Origin: a virus
DNA: 64,000 nucleotides
IMG/VR virus record: IMGVR_UViG_3300034374_009254
Location: 1-64,000 of that record
Strand: one strand, 5' to 3'
The translations under genes were made by a program, and so were the position numbers. Position 1 is the first letter of the stretch. Each line of letters starts with the position of its first letter. Below the pieces are notes generated by a model. That model had not been told where the DNA came from. It did not search any database and was given only the letters and a program-made list of their open reading frames with translations. Positions 54,893 through 64,000 of the stretch are shown here, one piece after another.

Positions 54893-57800
54893 TTATGTCG
54901 TTTGATAAGCTATTCCAAATGATAAACCAGTATTGGTTCCTAGCATAGATCCTGGTACGGCTGTTGGAGACCCCGATGCGGTATTATACTCTAAATATAA
55001 AGTGCTTGTCCCCGCTATAGCGGTTACATAAATACTTGCCCCAGAAACACTAGTAGCAGAATTCGTTATTCTTACAGGAGCAGTGCCGGATCTACCTATA
55101 GCAAAGGGTAGCCCTGTTATTGGAATGGCACCAGCTGTACTAGTACCTATATTAAATGCAGACACACTAACATGAACCAACTTTCCTGTTTTTACGTAGT
55201 ATTGAGTTCCTCCAGAATTTCCCGCGATAGTACAAGTCCAAGTTCCAGATTCTACTACATCCAGATCCGATTGCGGAACGTTTTCAAAAGCACTGTTTCC
55301 GCTATCGTAAACAAGAACATCCCCTTGAGTTGCACCAAGAATATTTACATCTGTTAGTCCAGCAAGAGTTTGTCCTGCACTTGCTTGATTTACCCAAGTA
55401 AAGTCGCTAGTAGTTCCATCCCAAGCTAAAATTTGTCCAGATGTTGCACTAGAGGTATTTAGTCCATAAGGCAGCACACTGTCTACTTCATTTCTAAAAT
55501 CATTTGATGAGATATCTATATGATAAAAGGGAAGGTGGCGAGAATGCCACTCATTACCGTCCCAAGATAAAACGTGGTAGGTACCACCGGTATCTACAGC
55601 GGAGTCTACATTACTTAAACTACCTAATGTTATGCTGGTGCCGGGAGCTTGAGCCACCCATTTGCTGTCTATAGACCTCCAAGTTAATACATCGCCATTT
55701 GATCTACCTCCTACTGCCGTATCTGCTAAGTTAAATAGATAAAGCATTTGAGGTTCCCACTCACTATTTGTGGCATCCCATTTTAAAACAGAGTCAGAAG
55801 AAAAAGGAACATTACTACTAACATCCCCTAGATCTCCTAAGTTAAAAGTACTAAAAGCTTTATTTTGCCACTCTCCGGCTGTAGTATCCCAAAGCAGTAA
55901 TTCATTATCTGTCGCTGGAGGGTTAGGGCTATATGCTACATCATTAAAGGTAGCTATACTTGGCTGTGCATTTACCCAGCCTCCTGTGGGCCCTTGGTAG
56001 AAAAGGTAACTACCGGACTGAATACTTGTTATTGTTACATCAGTAAGTCCTGCGACGTCAAGAGTAGCCTGTACATTTAAGTTACCTGTTCCTATTATAG
56101 AATTTCCATTAATTGTATATACATCTGTAAGGTACCCCGCACCATTTGTTAATTGATTATTATTTGTAGGTATACTTGGTAAATTACTTAAATCATTATA
56201 ATTACCTGTAGTAGCTACAGTTGCAAAACTCCCTGAAGTTAAAAATCCTGAATCATTAGTTAAGTCACTAGTTTTTGTAGGTATAGTTGGTTTATTACTT
56301 AAATCATTATAGTTGCCTGAAAAAAGCAAATTAGTAGTATCAGTTAGATCACTAACATCACTAGGTATTTGTGCACTTGTAATAAACCCAGAGTCATTTG
56401 TTAAATCACTAGTTTTTGTCGGTATGCTTGGTTTATTAATTAAATCATTATAAGAGCCTGATGTTGCTACTGCATGAAGATTTGGAGTACCATTTAAATC
56501 ACTATAATTACCACTTGTGGCTACTGCATGAAGGCTGGTCGAAGTAACATAGTTTGCATCATTAGCTAGAACAGAAACATTATCCCCCGGCTGTACTGCG
56601 GAATCTGCTTTTGCTCCTTGAGCTGCGGTAGCAGCATCGGTAATCCCATAACCTGCTAAAGTTGTGGGAGTATTAGTTAAGTCAGAAAATGCTACTGTTC
56701 CAGGACCCCAATTTGTACCATCATATTTTAAAAGTTTATTCGCGGTAGCCCCAGTAGAAACATTTGTTAAACTTTCTAACGTATAATCAATATAGCTTAA
56801 TTTTGTACCATCATGCTGTAAAATTTGAGTGCTAGAACCTCCTGCTACTTTCAGTCCTCCTGTTCCTATATCTGCGGCGTTTGCAAATAATTCTCCCCAT
56901 CTTTTAGCTGAACTACCAATATCATAACTATTTGCTGTAGTAGGAATTAAATTTTCTTCAATTTCCGCATTAAAAGTAACTACATCGGTAGAAGAAGTTC
57001 CAAGTAAAACATTTTCTCTTAAATGAGTAGAGCCATAAACAGATAGACCATCAGCAACTGTCCATTGAATATTAGATTCCCATGCAGGCCCCGTACCTCC
57101 AGATCCATCTGGTAAAGAAGAAGCAATATTATATTGAATTGCTGCAAAAGCTCCGTCAAGAGTAATACCTCCTCCTTGTGCTGCTGCAGCATTTCCTGCA
57201 CCATCTGCAAGAACTATATTTTTATCGTCTACAGTCATAATAGTACTATTTACTTCTGTTGTAGTACCATCTACTTGTAAATTTCCTGCAATAATTACAG
57301 TACCCGTATCGTCTCCATGAACTGCTGGGTCAATTACAAAGTTAGCAGGACCTCTTAGCCAGCCTCTTAATTCTAAATTATTCATTTTAGAATTAATGTC
57401 TGTACCATCGTAAGTTATAAAGTCTCCTGCTGCTGGATCTCCTATAGCTACTTTATGTAAACCGTCTGTAGGATCTACGCCGAACCAAAAACCGGTACCA
57501 ACACCGTAATCAGTCATTCCCCCACGAATACTTCCTCCAGCTACGTCAATTCCGGCATTTGGACCATTTATTGTAATTCCATCACTTGTTCCTGTTTCTG
57601 CTTGCTGCTGAGGATTTAAATTAGAAACAGCGCCTATAAAGGAACGATTTAGTATAAAGTTTAATACGTAAGGTGGCCCATCAGGACCTCTAAGAACTTG
57701 TGCAAGAACAGCGTCATTAGAATAGTTAGGACGATAAACAGCTCTATAAGCTGCTTGAACTTGAAGTTCGGTTTCAAAAGAACGATCTAAAGTAACTTGG

Positions 57801-58573
57801 GTATCACTGTTAATTTCTATTACTTTGGCCCCTAATCCTAAGTATTCGTCATTAATAGAGCCTACAGGAAAAGTTACAGTATCATTAACTTTAAGAGATT
57901 GTCTAAACCCTGAACCTGTCATTATACCGTCAGTTGATACCGCAACATTTCCAATGCTAAGCCAATTACTGCTATGATCCATAGCACGCGTGCCATCCCC
58001 CATAAATCTCCAAAACGGTAATGTTGGCATTGCATGTTTGTCCCACTCCACTAAATGAATGGTTCTATACTGCGCTTGAAATAGTATATAAAGTTCGCGT
58101 GTCTCGTCAGGAACTACTCCATCTAAGTTTACTACTTGAGGCTCTGATACTGTGATTGCATTTTGAGGATTTACTATTGAAGATATATTAACAGGATAGC
58201 TTTCAAAAGTGTAATCAAATTCGTCAAAATCTTCTGTAGGTTGAGGATTTAAAACGGTTCCTTCATAAGTCCAGCCGTCAGGATATAACTCTGCTACTAA
58301 ATCTCTTAAGAAAGGCCAATTTATTAAACCCCTATACCTACTAGATACAGGATCTCCTGCTCCTTCCTCTGTACTTTGAGTTTCATCGGCTCTAAAGGAA
58401 TTGACTGTATCTGCATTAAAACTAGCATATGCACCTTTGGGCATACCATCATGAATACGAGGGCCTATAAGAGTAAACTTTTGCCCATCTCTATTTATCC
58501 GTACTGTTTTAAATTCAGAATAGTTTCCTTTATGAGAAACACTTCTTACTTTAAATGTAATTTCTTCTGACAT
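54893..58573 (-). CDS. Long tail fibre downstream of the J-like gene (1226 aa)
   Basis: MSEEITFKVRSVSHKGNYSE begins a fibre with a unique N-terminal part (about 1-330, with a pre-chain FWRFMGDGTRAMDHSSNWLS region). Then come the trimeric repeats typical of phage fibres: SYDIGSSAKRWGELFANAAD, DLTNTPTTLAGYGITDA, and a run of SDLTNDSGFITS / GNYNDLSNKPTIPTKT units (about 730-870). Further GDLGDVSSNVPFSSDSVLKW-type repeats follow, and a C-terminal beta domain (about 1130-1226, WTCTIAGNSGGTQYYVKTGK) likely forms the receptor-binding tip. Its start overlaps the J-like stop by one base. Probably the main long fibre. Confidence 0.85.
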   Translation of the reverse strand: MSEEITFKVRSVSHKGNYSEFKTVRINRDGQKFTLIGPRIHDGMPKGAYASFNADTVNSFRADETQSTEEGAGDPVSSRYRGLINWPFLRDLVAELYPDGWTYEGTVLNPQPTEDFDEFDYTFESYPVNISSIVNPQNAITVSEPQVVNLDGVVPDETRELYILFQAQYRTIHLVEWDKHAMPTLPFWRFMGDGTRAMDHSSNWLSIGNVAVSTDGIMTGSGFRQSLKVNDTVTFPVGSINDEYLGLGAKVIEINSDTQVTLDRSFETELQVQAAYRAVYRPNYSNDAVLAQVLRGPDGPPYVLNFILNRSFIGAVSNLNPQQQAETGTSDGITINGPNAGIDVAGGSIRGGMTDYGVGTGFWFGVDPTDGLHKVAIGDPAAGDFITYDGTDINSKMNNLELRGWLRGPANFVIDPAVHGDDTGTVIIAGNLQVDGTTTEVNSTIMTVDDKNIVLADGAGNAAAAQGGGITLDGAFAAIQYNIASSLPDGSGGTGPAWESNIQWTVADGLSVYGSTHLRENVLLGTSSTDVVTFNAEIEENLIPTTANSYDIGSSAKRWGELFANAADIGTGGLKVAGGSSTQILQHDGTKLSYIDYTLESLTNVSTGATANKLLKYDGTNWGPGTVAFSDLTNTPTTLAGYGITDAATAAQGAKADSAVQPGDNVSVLANDANYVTSTSLHAVATSGNYSDLNGTPNLHAVATSGSYNDLINKPSIPTKTSDLTNDSGFITSAQIPSDVSDLTDTTNLLFSGNYNDLSNKPTIPTKTSDLTNDSGFLTSGSFATVATTGNYNDLSNLPSIPTNNNQLTNGAGYLTDVYTINGNSIIGTGNLNVQATLDVAGLTDVTITSIQSGSYLFYQGPTGGWVNAQPSIATFNDVAYSPNPPATDNELLLWDTTAGEWQNKAFSTFNLGDLGDVSSNVPFSSDSVLKWDATNSEWEPQMLYLFNLADTAVGGRSNGDVLTWRSIDSKWVAQAPGTSITLGSLSNVDSAVDTGGTYHVLSWDGNEWHSRHLPFYHIDISSNDFRNEVDSVLPYGLNTSSATSGQILAWDGTTSDFTWVNQASAGQTLAGLTDVNILGATQGDVLVYDSGNSAFENVPQSDLDVVESGTWTCTIAGNSGGTQYYVKTGKLVHVSVSAFNIGTSTAGAIPITGLPFAIGRSGTAPVRITNSATSVSGASIYVTAIAGTSTLYLEYNTASGSPTAVPGSMLGTNTGLSFGIAYQTT

Positions 58574-61500
58574 TAATCAAATCCTGGAAAGTTTATTGAC
58601 TTTTCTGTGGTGGTTACAGGAGACACTACTGTATCTGCAGTATGTACTATTTCAAAATGACTAATCCATTCGTCATTTTCTGGTCTATCCCACGATAATA
58701 AAATTTCAGAGAATGGAGTAGCTTGAGGGCCTTCAAATGAGGCGTGCAGATTTTTAACTGAAGGAATGACATCAGGCTCTTTTTCTGCATAAGCACTAGG
58801 GGGTATAGCTCCTAAGTCATATTCTTTTTCTATTTCTCCGAATTTTTGATTATAGTGCTCCACGGCCGTTACAGCAAATATATTTTTAGATTCTTTTGCT
58901 ATATCTAAAACTTTATACGTTTTTGCTGACCCTAATATTTCGGCCCCGTCTGAATTTATTTCTCGTATAGACCAAATTAAATTTGCTCGAGGAACCTTAT
59001 CTAAACTACTAGCTAAGTTAATGGACGATGTTGTAACTGTCCCGGGGTTAGTTATATCTACTTTTTGCACATAAGTTGCAGAATGCCAAGACATTTGAAG
59101 TAATGTATCTCCAGCAGAACTAGAAAATGCATTTGAAGCTTTACTCTCACTATCTAGACTTGTTAAAATATAGTCTTTGCCATTAAAAACATAAGCTTCT
59201 GGTATTCTATCGTTAGTATTATAAGTTGTTCCATTTATAGCAATTGATTGAGCTCCGGTATAAAAAGCCGCGGGCTCTGTAATTACTAGGTACATTTCAT
59301 AGTCACTTGTAGAATTAAAAGTTATCTCTCTGTCTAAAACTAAAGAATTAAGAGTCCCTCCACTACTAAGTCTTCCGCCATACGAAATTCCATATCGATC
59401 TCCATCTTGTACTGTTATTACGTCCCCTGGCCTTATGAAAGCACTACCAAAAGACGTCTTAAATGTAACGACTTCTCTTTGATTCTGTGCCGTCCATAGT
59501 TTCCACTTTCCCATTCGTATTGCTTGACTTTCAGAAGTACAACCAAAGGCTACTACTTCTTTTGTCCTAATTTGTCCAGTTTTTGCAATATCTGATTTGT
59601 CTTCTATAAGTAGAGGGACTAGCTCATAGTTTGCAGCAGGGTCATTCCAAGTTACAATTATTTGATTAAATTTTGTATTCTCAGGAGTTCCTTCATACGC
59701 AAAACGCCCATCAATAACATTAGCTTTTGTAAAGTTATAAACGGGATCAGAAGGAACATCTTGTACTAAACTTATTTGACCGTCTAGCCAATAAATTATA
59801 GAGGCAAAATTGGTTGCCATATCTTTCAATACTTTATAAATTTCGATCGGCTTAGTAAGAAGTACATTCATTCTATACCGAGGTTCTAATAATTCTGCCG
59901 TTCCTTCCATATCAGAAGGAGCGCTATCTGTAGGACGTATGTACCTAAATTCTGTTCCCACATTTCCATCAGGAGCTCCTATGTCTGTCCAAGGTATTGC
60001 TCCTGTTGTTTTAATTCTATAAAACTCTCCTGTTTTAAAACTAGTAAAACCTGCAATTTTACCTGTACCTACTAGCTCATCACAATATCTAGCAATTCTA
60101 TATAAAGAGTACTTATCGATATCAAACTCAGAAATGTACTGTCCGGCACCATACCTATTATTTGTTACTATATCATAAAAACACCAAGCAGGATTATCAG
60201 TATAGTGTAAAACTTTTTTAAAGTTTCCTCCCCAAAAATTTTCATACTCGGCTTTGCCCGTATGAGAGTACTCCCGAGGAGTGTAAGATTCGGGAATTTT
60301 TACTAACATTCCGCGCATTTCATAAGTTCTTCTGGGAGCTTTATTATACTGTTTAGAATTAAAAATTGTATTTACTAGTGCTGTGTATGGGTAGGTGAAT
60401 TTATCTTTTATGACACATTGAATTTTACTAATTACCGATTCTGCAACCGTATAATAGTCTGTCTTATCATCTTCACTGCCTGCCGATCTTCCAGTTGAGT
60501 AAACAGGTAGCCCTGCACTTCTAGTTTGTCTAGCTACTTGTAGTACAAAAGTATCAAAAGGTCTGAAACTTTCTAAGTCTATAATATGTTCATAAGAAAT
60601 TCCTGCTCTTGTTCTTCCCCAATGTCTAACAGAATTTCCAAATAAATCAACCCAAGGTCCTGTAATTCCATTTGTTGTAAATTTTATTCTAAATTTGTAT
60701 ATAGCATAACAAGTCAATAGACTTCCATCCTCTTGATTCATTGTATGTAATCCTTGAGGGTAGGTAATCATTAAAGAAATTTGATCCATTTCGTTTATTT
60801 TTGCATTATTTGCAAAAGCACTTGATGGAATATCTGTAGGATTATTTACAGTATGTGCGTTTAACTCCAGCTGACCTAACCCTGTTCTATTTACATATCC
60901 ATTTTCTGGATCGATATTAGGAAGCCCGTGTATATCAAAAATTGTTATTGATTCATTGGTATTTTTGCCGTAGTCTGAAAGAGTAGGATTATTAGGATCT
61001 GGGGCTAATATTTTTAAGTCTGTGGTAATTCCTCCTAAATTTCCTTCTGTAACTACGGCCGCCCCTACAGTGCCTACTTCTGATAAAGGCTCTTGTATCA
61101 AATAGCCCCTACGTTCTTGCGAATAAAGCCCTTCTACTTTTAAAAAATTACCCGCAGTTCTCCAGCCTCCAGACTGTCGATTATAGTAGTCTACCCAAGC
61201 GTCTTTTTCGTCGGGCAATAAATAATTTGGTGCATCGTCTACAGTAACTTCATCTGGTAATTCTATCTGGGATTCTTCTTCGAAATTAAACTGAAGAGAG
61301 CTTGTAATTGAAAATATATAATTTCCTGGTTGTGGTTCGTTTTCGGTTACAACACTTTTGTTGTTAGGAATACTAGCAAGAGCAAACTTTTTAGCAATAA
61401 ATAGTTTATACTTTTGGGGGTAAATGGCAACATAAGGATTTTTTGGTTCAAATATAATAGTATTTGCAATAGCATATACAGTCTGGCCCCCCATAACACT

Positions 61501-62070
61501 ACCAGCATCTGCTGCTACTAAAAAGGCGCGCGAATTTTCATCATTTAAGGTAATCCACCTTTGTATATCTCCGCTTAAATTATTTGCTGCATCAGCTGTA
61601 ATTCTTACTTGATTATTTGCATCTCTTACAGTAGATGTAATATCTAAGTCATCTACGAATAAATAATCAAATAAAATTATACTTTTTCCGGTTGCATAGT
61701 AATCTCCGGTACTGGTATCAATCATATAATCTGGTAGCGTACTCCCACTTGATAAAGTTCCATTTTTACCAGAAAATGCAATTCTAGTACTAGGATCTAT
61801 AGCGGAGCCTAATACTCCTTGGGGAGGAATATATCCTAAATATTTTGCATCTTTTACAGGAACATCATCAAAATAAATAGACCCTGTTCCATTTACCAAA
61901 CCTGCTACTGGGCCTTCACATATAGCATCAGTAATAGAAATATTTTGTATTACTGTGCCTGACCCAGTTTGAGTAAATACTCTTTCTGTTTGATTTACAT
62001 TACCTGAATTATTTGGTCCGCCAATACCTAAATTAAATAGGTAATTCGCACCCCCGATACCATCTGGCAT
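58573..62070 (-). CDS. Tail tip attachment protein J-like (central fibre)
   Basis: 1165 residues, homologue of lambda gpJ, which forms the tail-tip hub and contacts the receptor. The early ITDAICEGPVAGLVNGTGSI with YFDDVPVKD is the J hallmark (S/C-E-G-P-x-x-G-L-V, Y-x-D-D-x-P). Other J-type elements: HWGRTRAGISYEHIIDLESF, RTYEMRGMLVKIPESY, WCFYDIVTNNRYGAG and a hub domain GRFAYEGTPENTKFNQIIVT. A C-terminal fibronectin-like stretch (PFSEILLSWDRPENDEWISH) follows. The gene order L-K-I-J supports the call. Confidence 0.92.
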   Translation of the reverse strand: MPDGIGGANYLFNLGIGGPNNSGNVNQTERVFTQTGSGTVIQNISITDAICEGPVAGLVNGTGSIYFDDVPVKDAKYLGYIPPQGVLGSAIDPSTRIAFSGKNGTLSSGSTLPDYMIDTSTGDYYATGKSIILFDYLFVDDLDITSTVRDANNQVRITADAANNLSGDIQRWITLNDENSRAFLVAADAGSVMGGQTVYAIANTIIFEPKNPYVAIYPQKYKLFIAKKFALASIPNNKSVVTENEPQPGNYIFSITSSLQFNFEEESQIELPDEVTVDDAPNYLLPDEKDAWVDYYNRQSGGWRTAGNFLKVEGLYSQERRGYLIQEPLSEVGTVGAAVVTEGNLGGITTDLKILAPDPNNPTLSDYGKNTNESITIFDIHGLPNIDPENGYVNRTGLGQLELNAHTVNNPTDIPSSAFANNAKINEMDQISLMITYPQGLHTMNQEDGSLLTCYAIYKFRIKFTTNGITGPWVDLFGNSVRHWGRTRAGISYEHIIDLESFRPFDTFVLQVARQTRSAGLPVYSTGRSAGSEDDKTDYYTVAESVISKIQCVIKDKFTYPYTALVNTIFNSKQYNKAPRRTYEMRGMLVKIPESYTPREYSHTGKAEYENFWGGNFKKVLHYTDNPAWCFYDIVTNNRYGAGQYISEFDIDKYSLYRIARYCDELVGTGKIAGFTSFKTGEFYRIKTTGAIPWTDIGAPDGNVGTEFRYIRPTDSAPSDMEGTAELLEPRYRMNVLLTKPIEIYKVLKDMATNFASIIYWLDGQISLVQDVPSDPVYNFTKANVIDGRFAYEGTPENTKFNQIIVTWNDPAANYELVPLLIEDKSDIAKTGQIRTKEVVAFGCTSESQAIRMGKWKLWTAQNQREVVTFKTSFGSAFIRPGDVITVQDGDRYGISYGGRLSSGGTLNSLVLDREITFNSTSDYEMYLVITEPAAFYTGAQSIAINGTTYNTNDRIPEAYVFNGKDYILTSLDSESKASNAFSSSAGDTLLQMSWHSATYVQKVDITNPGTVTTSSINLASSLDKVPRANLIWSIREINSDGAEILGSAKTYKVLDIAKESKNIFAVTAVEHYNQKFGEIEKEYDLGAIPPSAYAEKEPDVIPSVKNLHASFEGPQATPFSEILLSWDRPENDEWISHFEIVHTADTVVSPVTTTEKSINFPGFD

Positions 62071-62086
62071 AAATTTACTCCTTTAC

Positions 62087-62923
62087 TTAATACTCAAATC
62101 TTGGAATAATACTTCGGTCCAAATCAGGCCCACTGGGTGGACGGGTCGGTTGAGTATCTCCACCATCACCCCCTCCATCAGTTCCTCCGCCATTGCCGCC
62201 ATCTGTATTTCCGTTATAATTATCTGTGCCTTCCTCATTTGTATTATCGGTATTTGGTGTGGCAGCGTTTAAAGGGTCTCTATGAACAAATACAGCAGCT
62301 GCATTAGCAGTTTGAAAACTAATTGGCCTCCCTGATATTCTTAACTGCCCGTAAAGCACCGGGACAGGATCTCCTTCAGCAATTACTTGTCCCGACCCCT
62401 GAAAAAGATAAGTATCCTCTTTTGATGCGCCACCATTATCTGTCGCAGGATCAGGCATCATCATTTCAGTTAATCCCTGCATTAAAAGTGCTCCCCCAAG
62501 AACTGCAAGTCCTAAAGCAGCACCTATTGCTAATCCACTAGCTCCTCCTGCCATAACGGTTGCAAATAATGTTTTTCCTGCTGCCGCCCCTAAAAACTGC
62601 ATTCCTGGAACGAATAAAAGTGCTACCATCAAGAAGCCTACAATTGCTTTTACAACTCCTCCAGAACCTGCTGGTATAGCACGAATTGTCATTGCGCCTG
62701 TATCATAGTGAAGCAAAAGCTCGGTCTCATCAGTAATAGGTGTATCATCTACTTCGCAAACAAATTCTATACCTTTTTCCGAAGATTCTATTAAATATGG
62801 ACGAAGCTCTGGAAAATTACAATCAAGGCATTTAACAACATCTTGGAAAGAAGATACGTCCATAGTAAATTCTTTTCCGAACTTTTCGCCTATATCCCCT
62901 TCTAAATATATTTTACGCATCAT
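62087..62923 (-). CDS. Tail assembly protein I-like
   Basis: 278 residues. Residues 1-80 form a ubiquitin-like fold (KIYLEGDIGEKFGKEFTMDV, then DVVKCLDCNFPELRPYLIES). Two hydrophobic stretches (about 88-112 VVKAIVGFLMVALLFVPGMQ and 125-155 ASGLAIGAALGLAVLGGALL) follow, as in lambda gpI. The SGQVIAEGDPVPVLYGQLRI segment is the I-type signature, and the end is an NGG/DGG-rich tail. gpI works with K and J in building the tip. Its start lies inside the end of the K-like gene (ATG at 62923 or 62920). Confidence 0.9.
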   Translation of the reverse strand: MMRKIYLEGDIGEKFGKEFTMDVSSFQDVVKCLDCNFPELRPYLIESSEKGIEFVCEVDDTPITDETELLLHYDTGAMTIRAIPAGSGGVVKAIVGFLMVALLFVPGMQFLGAAAGKTLFATVMAGGASGLAIGAALGLAVLGGALLMQGLTEMMMPDPATDNGGASKEDTYLFQGSGQVIAEGDPVPVLYGQLRISGRPISFQTANAAAVFVHRDPLNAATPNTDNTNEEGTDNYNGNTDGGNGGGTDGGGDGGDTQPTRPPSGPDLDRSIIPRFEY

Positions 62924-63605
62924 ATCTATAAACTCCTACAATTGTGGGGGCCCATCTTGGAAACAAAGATTCTCGGCAAGAAAGACGATGTACTGCATGG
63001 TGAAAAAACATATCCTTGCCTATATAAACTCCGCAATGATTTGGTACATCTGACTCCATTTGAAAAATTAATACATCATTTATCTGTAATTCTTTTTTAT
63101 CTACGCGTTTTCCTCCCCATTGCTTTGCCATATCATCAGTAAAATAATTTAAATCTTCTTTCTTCCACCAATTTTCTTCAAACAAAGCTCTAGGAGGGAT
63201 TTCTATATTTTGAGTTTTTAAATAGTCTCTAATAGCTTCGAAACAATCCATTACTCCAAATTTATATTCTCTACCTATTAAAGGAAATGCTTTTGTGGTT
63301 GGTTCTACTATATTTAAATTCATTTCCGAATCAAAAATATAGTAAGGTATTCCCGTACTGTTACATCCGTTTATATCAGATTCACTAGGTTCATTACTAG
63401 TATTTATATGGTTATGAACTATTCCTAAAATATCTGCTTTTTTAATTACATTTAAATAATCTTTTGAACACATTATAAAATCTTGATTATTTGTAGCAAT
63501 ATTTTTACAGGGAAACCATTGTTTTTTTCCTTCAACAATTCCTATAATTCCGCAGCCTTCTTTAGGATATTCTTTTGCAAAATGTTCTTGTATTTCATCT
63601 ATCAT
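62913..63605 (-). CDS. Tail tip protease K-like (JAMM plus NlpC/P60)
   Basis: 230 residues with the two domains of lambda gpK. The N-terminal Mov34/JAMM metalloprotease has Glu in PKEGCGIIG and the zinc motif IVHNHINTSNEPSESDI (H-x-H...S...D). The NlpC/P60 cysteine peptidase has Cys in GVMDCFEAIRDYL and His in VPNHCGVYIG, with a later FFHHAV. Such proteins process the tip or help DNA pass the cell wall. The start overlaps the L-like stop by 4 bases. Confidence 0.93.
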   Translation of the reverse strand: MIDEIQEHFAKEYPKEGCGIIGIVEGKKQWFPCKNIATNNQDFIMCSKDYLNVIKKADILGIVHNHINTSNEPSESDINGCNSTGIPYYIFDSEMNLNIVEPTTKAFPLIGREYKFGVMDCFEAIRDYLKTQNIEIPPRALFEENWWKKEDLNYFTDDMAKQWGGKRVDKKELQINDVLIFQMESDVPNHCGVYIGKDMFFHHAVHRLSCRESLFPRWAPTIVGVYRYDA

Positions 63606-64000
63606 TTAAATTTATTTGTTCCTATAAATCCGCCAAAAGGAAGAGGCAAATAAGTGTCTAAAACTCCAGGGGTACTAGTTGCTTGAAACCGAACTTTACA
63701 AGAGTTTACTCGTTTTCCACAAACATCTATTCTCTTCCAAACGCCTTTTTGAGTATTTGGATTTCTACCCTTGCTCGGATTAGTTGCCTCCCAAATTCTT
63801 ATATATCCATCTCCATTATAACCATCAGTAAAACTTATTTCAGTACCTTTTAGTATCGGGCCAAGAAATGCACGACTAAATGTAATTTTATATTCATATG
63901 ATAAAACAGTATTACCAGAGGTCATCCCGGGAGTAAGTGTAACATTAGTTACAAGACCTGGAGAATTTAAAGTACTAGGTATTAAATAATAATTATTTAT
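63602..64000 (-). CDS. Minor tail protein L-like, C-terminal part (runs off the window)
   Basis: The frame is open to base 64000, so about 132 residues are visible and the start is outside; the ATG at 63925 is probably internal, since the upstream codons (NSPGLVTNVTLTPG) read as the same domain. The end RIDVCGKRVNSCKVRFQAT ... LPLPFGGFIG matches the C-terminus of lambda gpL. In lambda gpL four cysteines hold a [4Fe-4S] cluster; here the last pair (C-G-K-R-x3-C) is present, while no earlier Cys pair is visible in this part. Gene order (L, K, I, J) fits a siphovirus tail tip. Confidence 0.85.
   Translation of the reverse strand: MNNYYLIPSTLNSPGLVTNVTLTPGMTSGNTVLSYEYKITFSRAFLGPILKGTEISFTDGYNGDGYIRIWEATNPSKGRNPNTQKGVWKRIDVCGKRVNSCKVRFQATSTPGVLDTYLPLPFGGFIGTNKFK

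Overview
This window looks like part of the genome of a large, tailed, non-contractile (siphovirus-type) phage, probably lytic and probably infecting a marine or aquatic proteobacterium. The grounds are dense AT-rich coding with ATGA/TAATG overlaps, a complete phage replication set, a lambda-like tail-tip run (L, K, I, J homologues in lambda order) and near-consensus sigma-70 promoters. No integrase, repressor, att site, tRNA, CRISPR array or insertion sequence was seen. Host type and lifestyle are inferences. The genome continues past both ends: the first gene starts upstream of base 1, and the L-like gene runs off base 64000. Capsid, packaging and tape-measure genes are not here.

Layout. 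(1) 1-2875, + strand: end of an unknown gene, a terminator, an Hsp20 chaperone, a cluster of overlapping micro-genes for membrane or lipoproteins, an IscU Fe-S scaffold, a T4-type lysozyme and an M15 peptidase (lysis module). (2) 2879-24286, + strand: early/middle DNA metabolism. Six promoters of the form TTGACT/A-17 bp-TATAAT each open a short operon. Products include small conserved phage proteins, a DUF3310 protein, a PC4-like protein, an NAD-dependent DNA ligase split over two genes, a D5-like HTH-repeat protein, DnaB-like helicase, primase, family A polymerase, SF2 helicase, an SSB candidate, SbcD/SbcC-like recombination nuclease, a Holliday-junction-resolvase-like nuclease, a flap 5'-exonuclease and class I ribonucleotide reductase. 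The set and order recall T5 (D9-D15 block, split ligase). (3) 24272-24297: a bidirectional terminator between two convergent halves. (4) 24299-64000, - strand: tail tip and fibres. The L, K, I and J homologues lie at the right. They are followed by large fibre-type proteins, then about ten further fibre/receptor-binding candidates built from a shared kit of modules (an NFPxSPSNGDT adaptor, a GDLW module, collagen-like GAD triplets, an Ig-like repeat, LamG lectin domains, glycine-rich domains).

How it works together (inference): sigma-70 promoters drive host-RNA-polymerase transcription of the replication genes. Ribonucleotide reductase supplies dNTPs. Helicase, primase, polymerase, ligase, SSB and the nucleases form the replisome and recombination machinery. 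One full-consensus promoter at 54.6 kb reads into the fibre genes. The cassette at 1-2.9 kb lyses the cell.

The most unusual signals are: inverted repeats that frame the -10 box of at least four promoters (one is a promoter nested in a terminator); an IscU that keeps the HscA-recognition motif in a phage whose tail tip includes an L-type protein, a family known in lambda to carry an Fe-S cluster; the modular fibre array; and a copper-site-like cupredoxin domain in one fibre.
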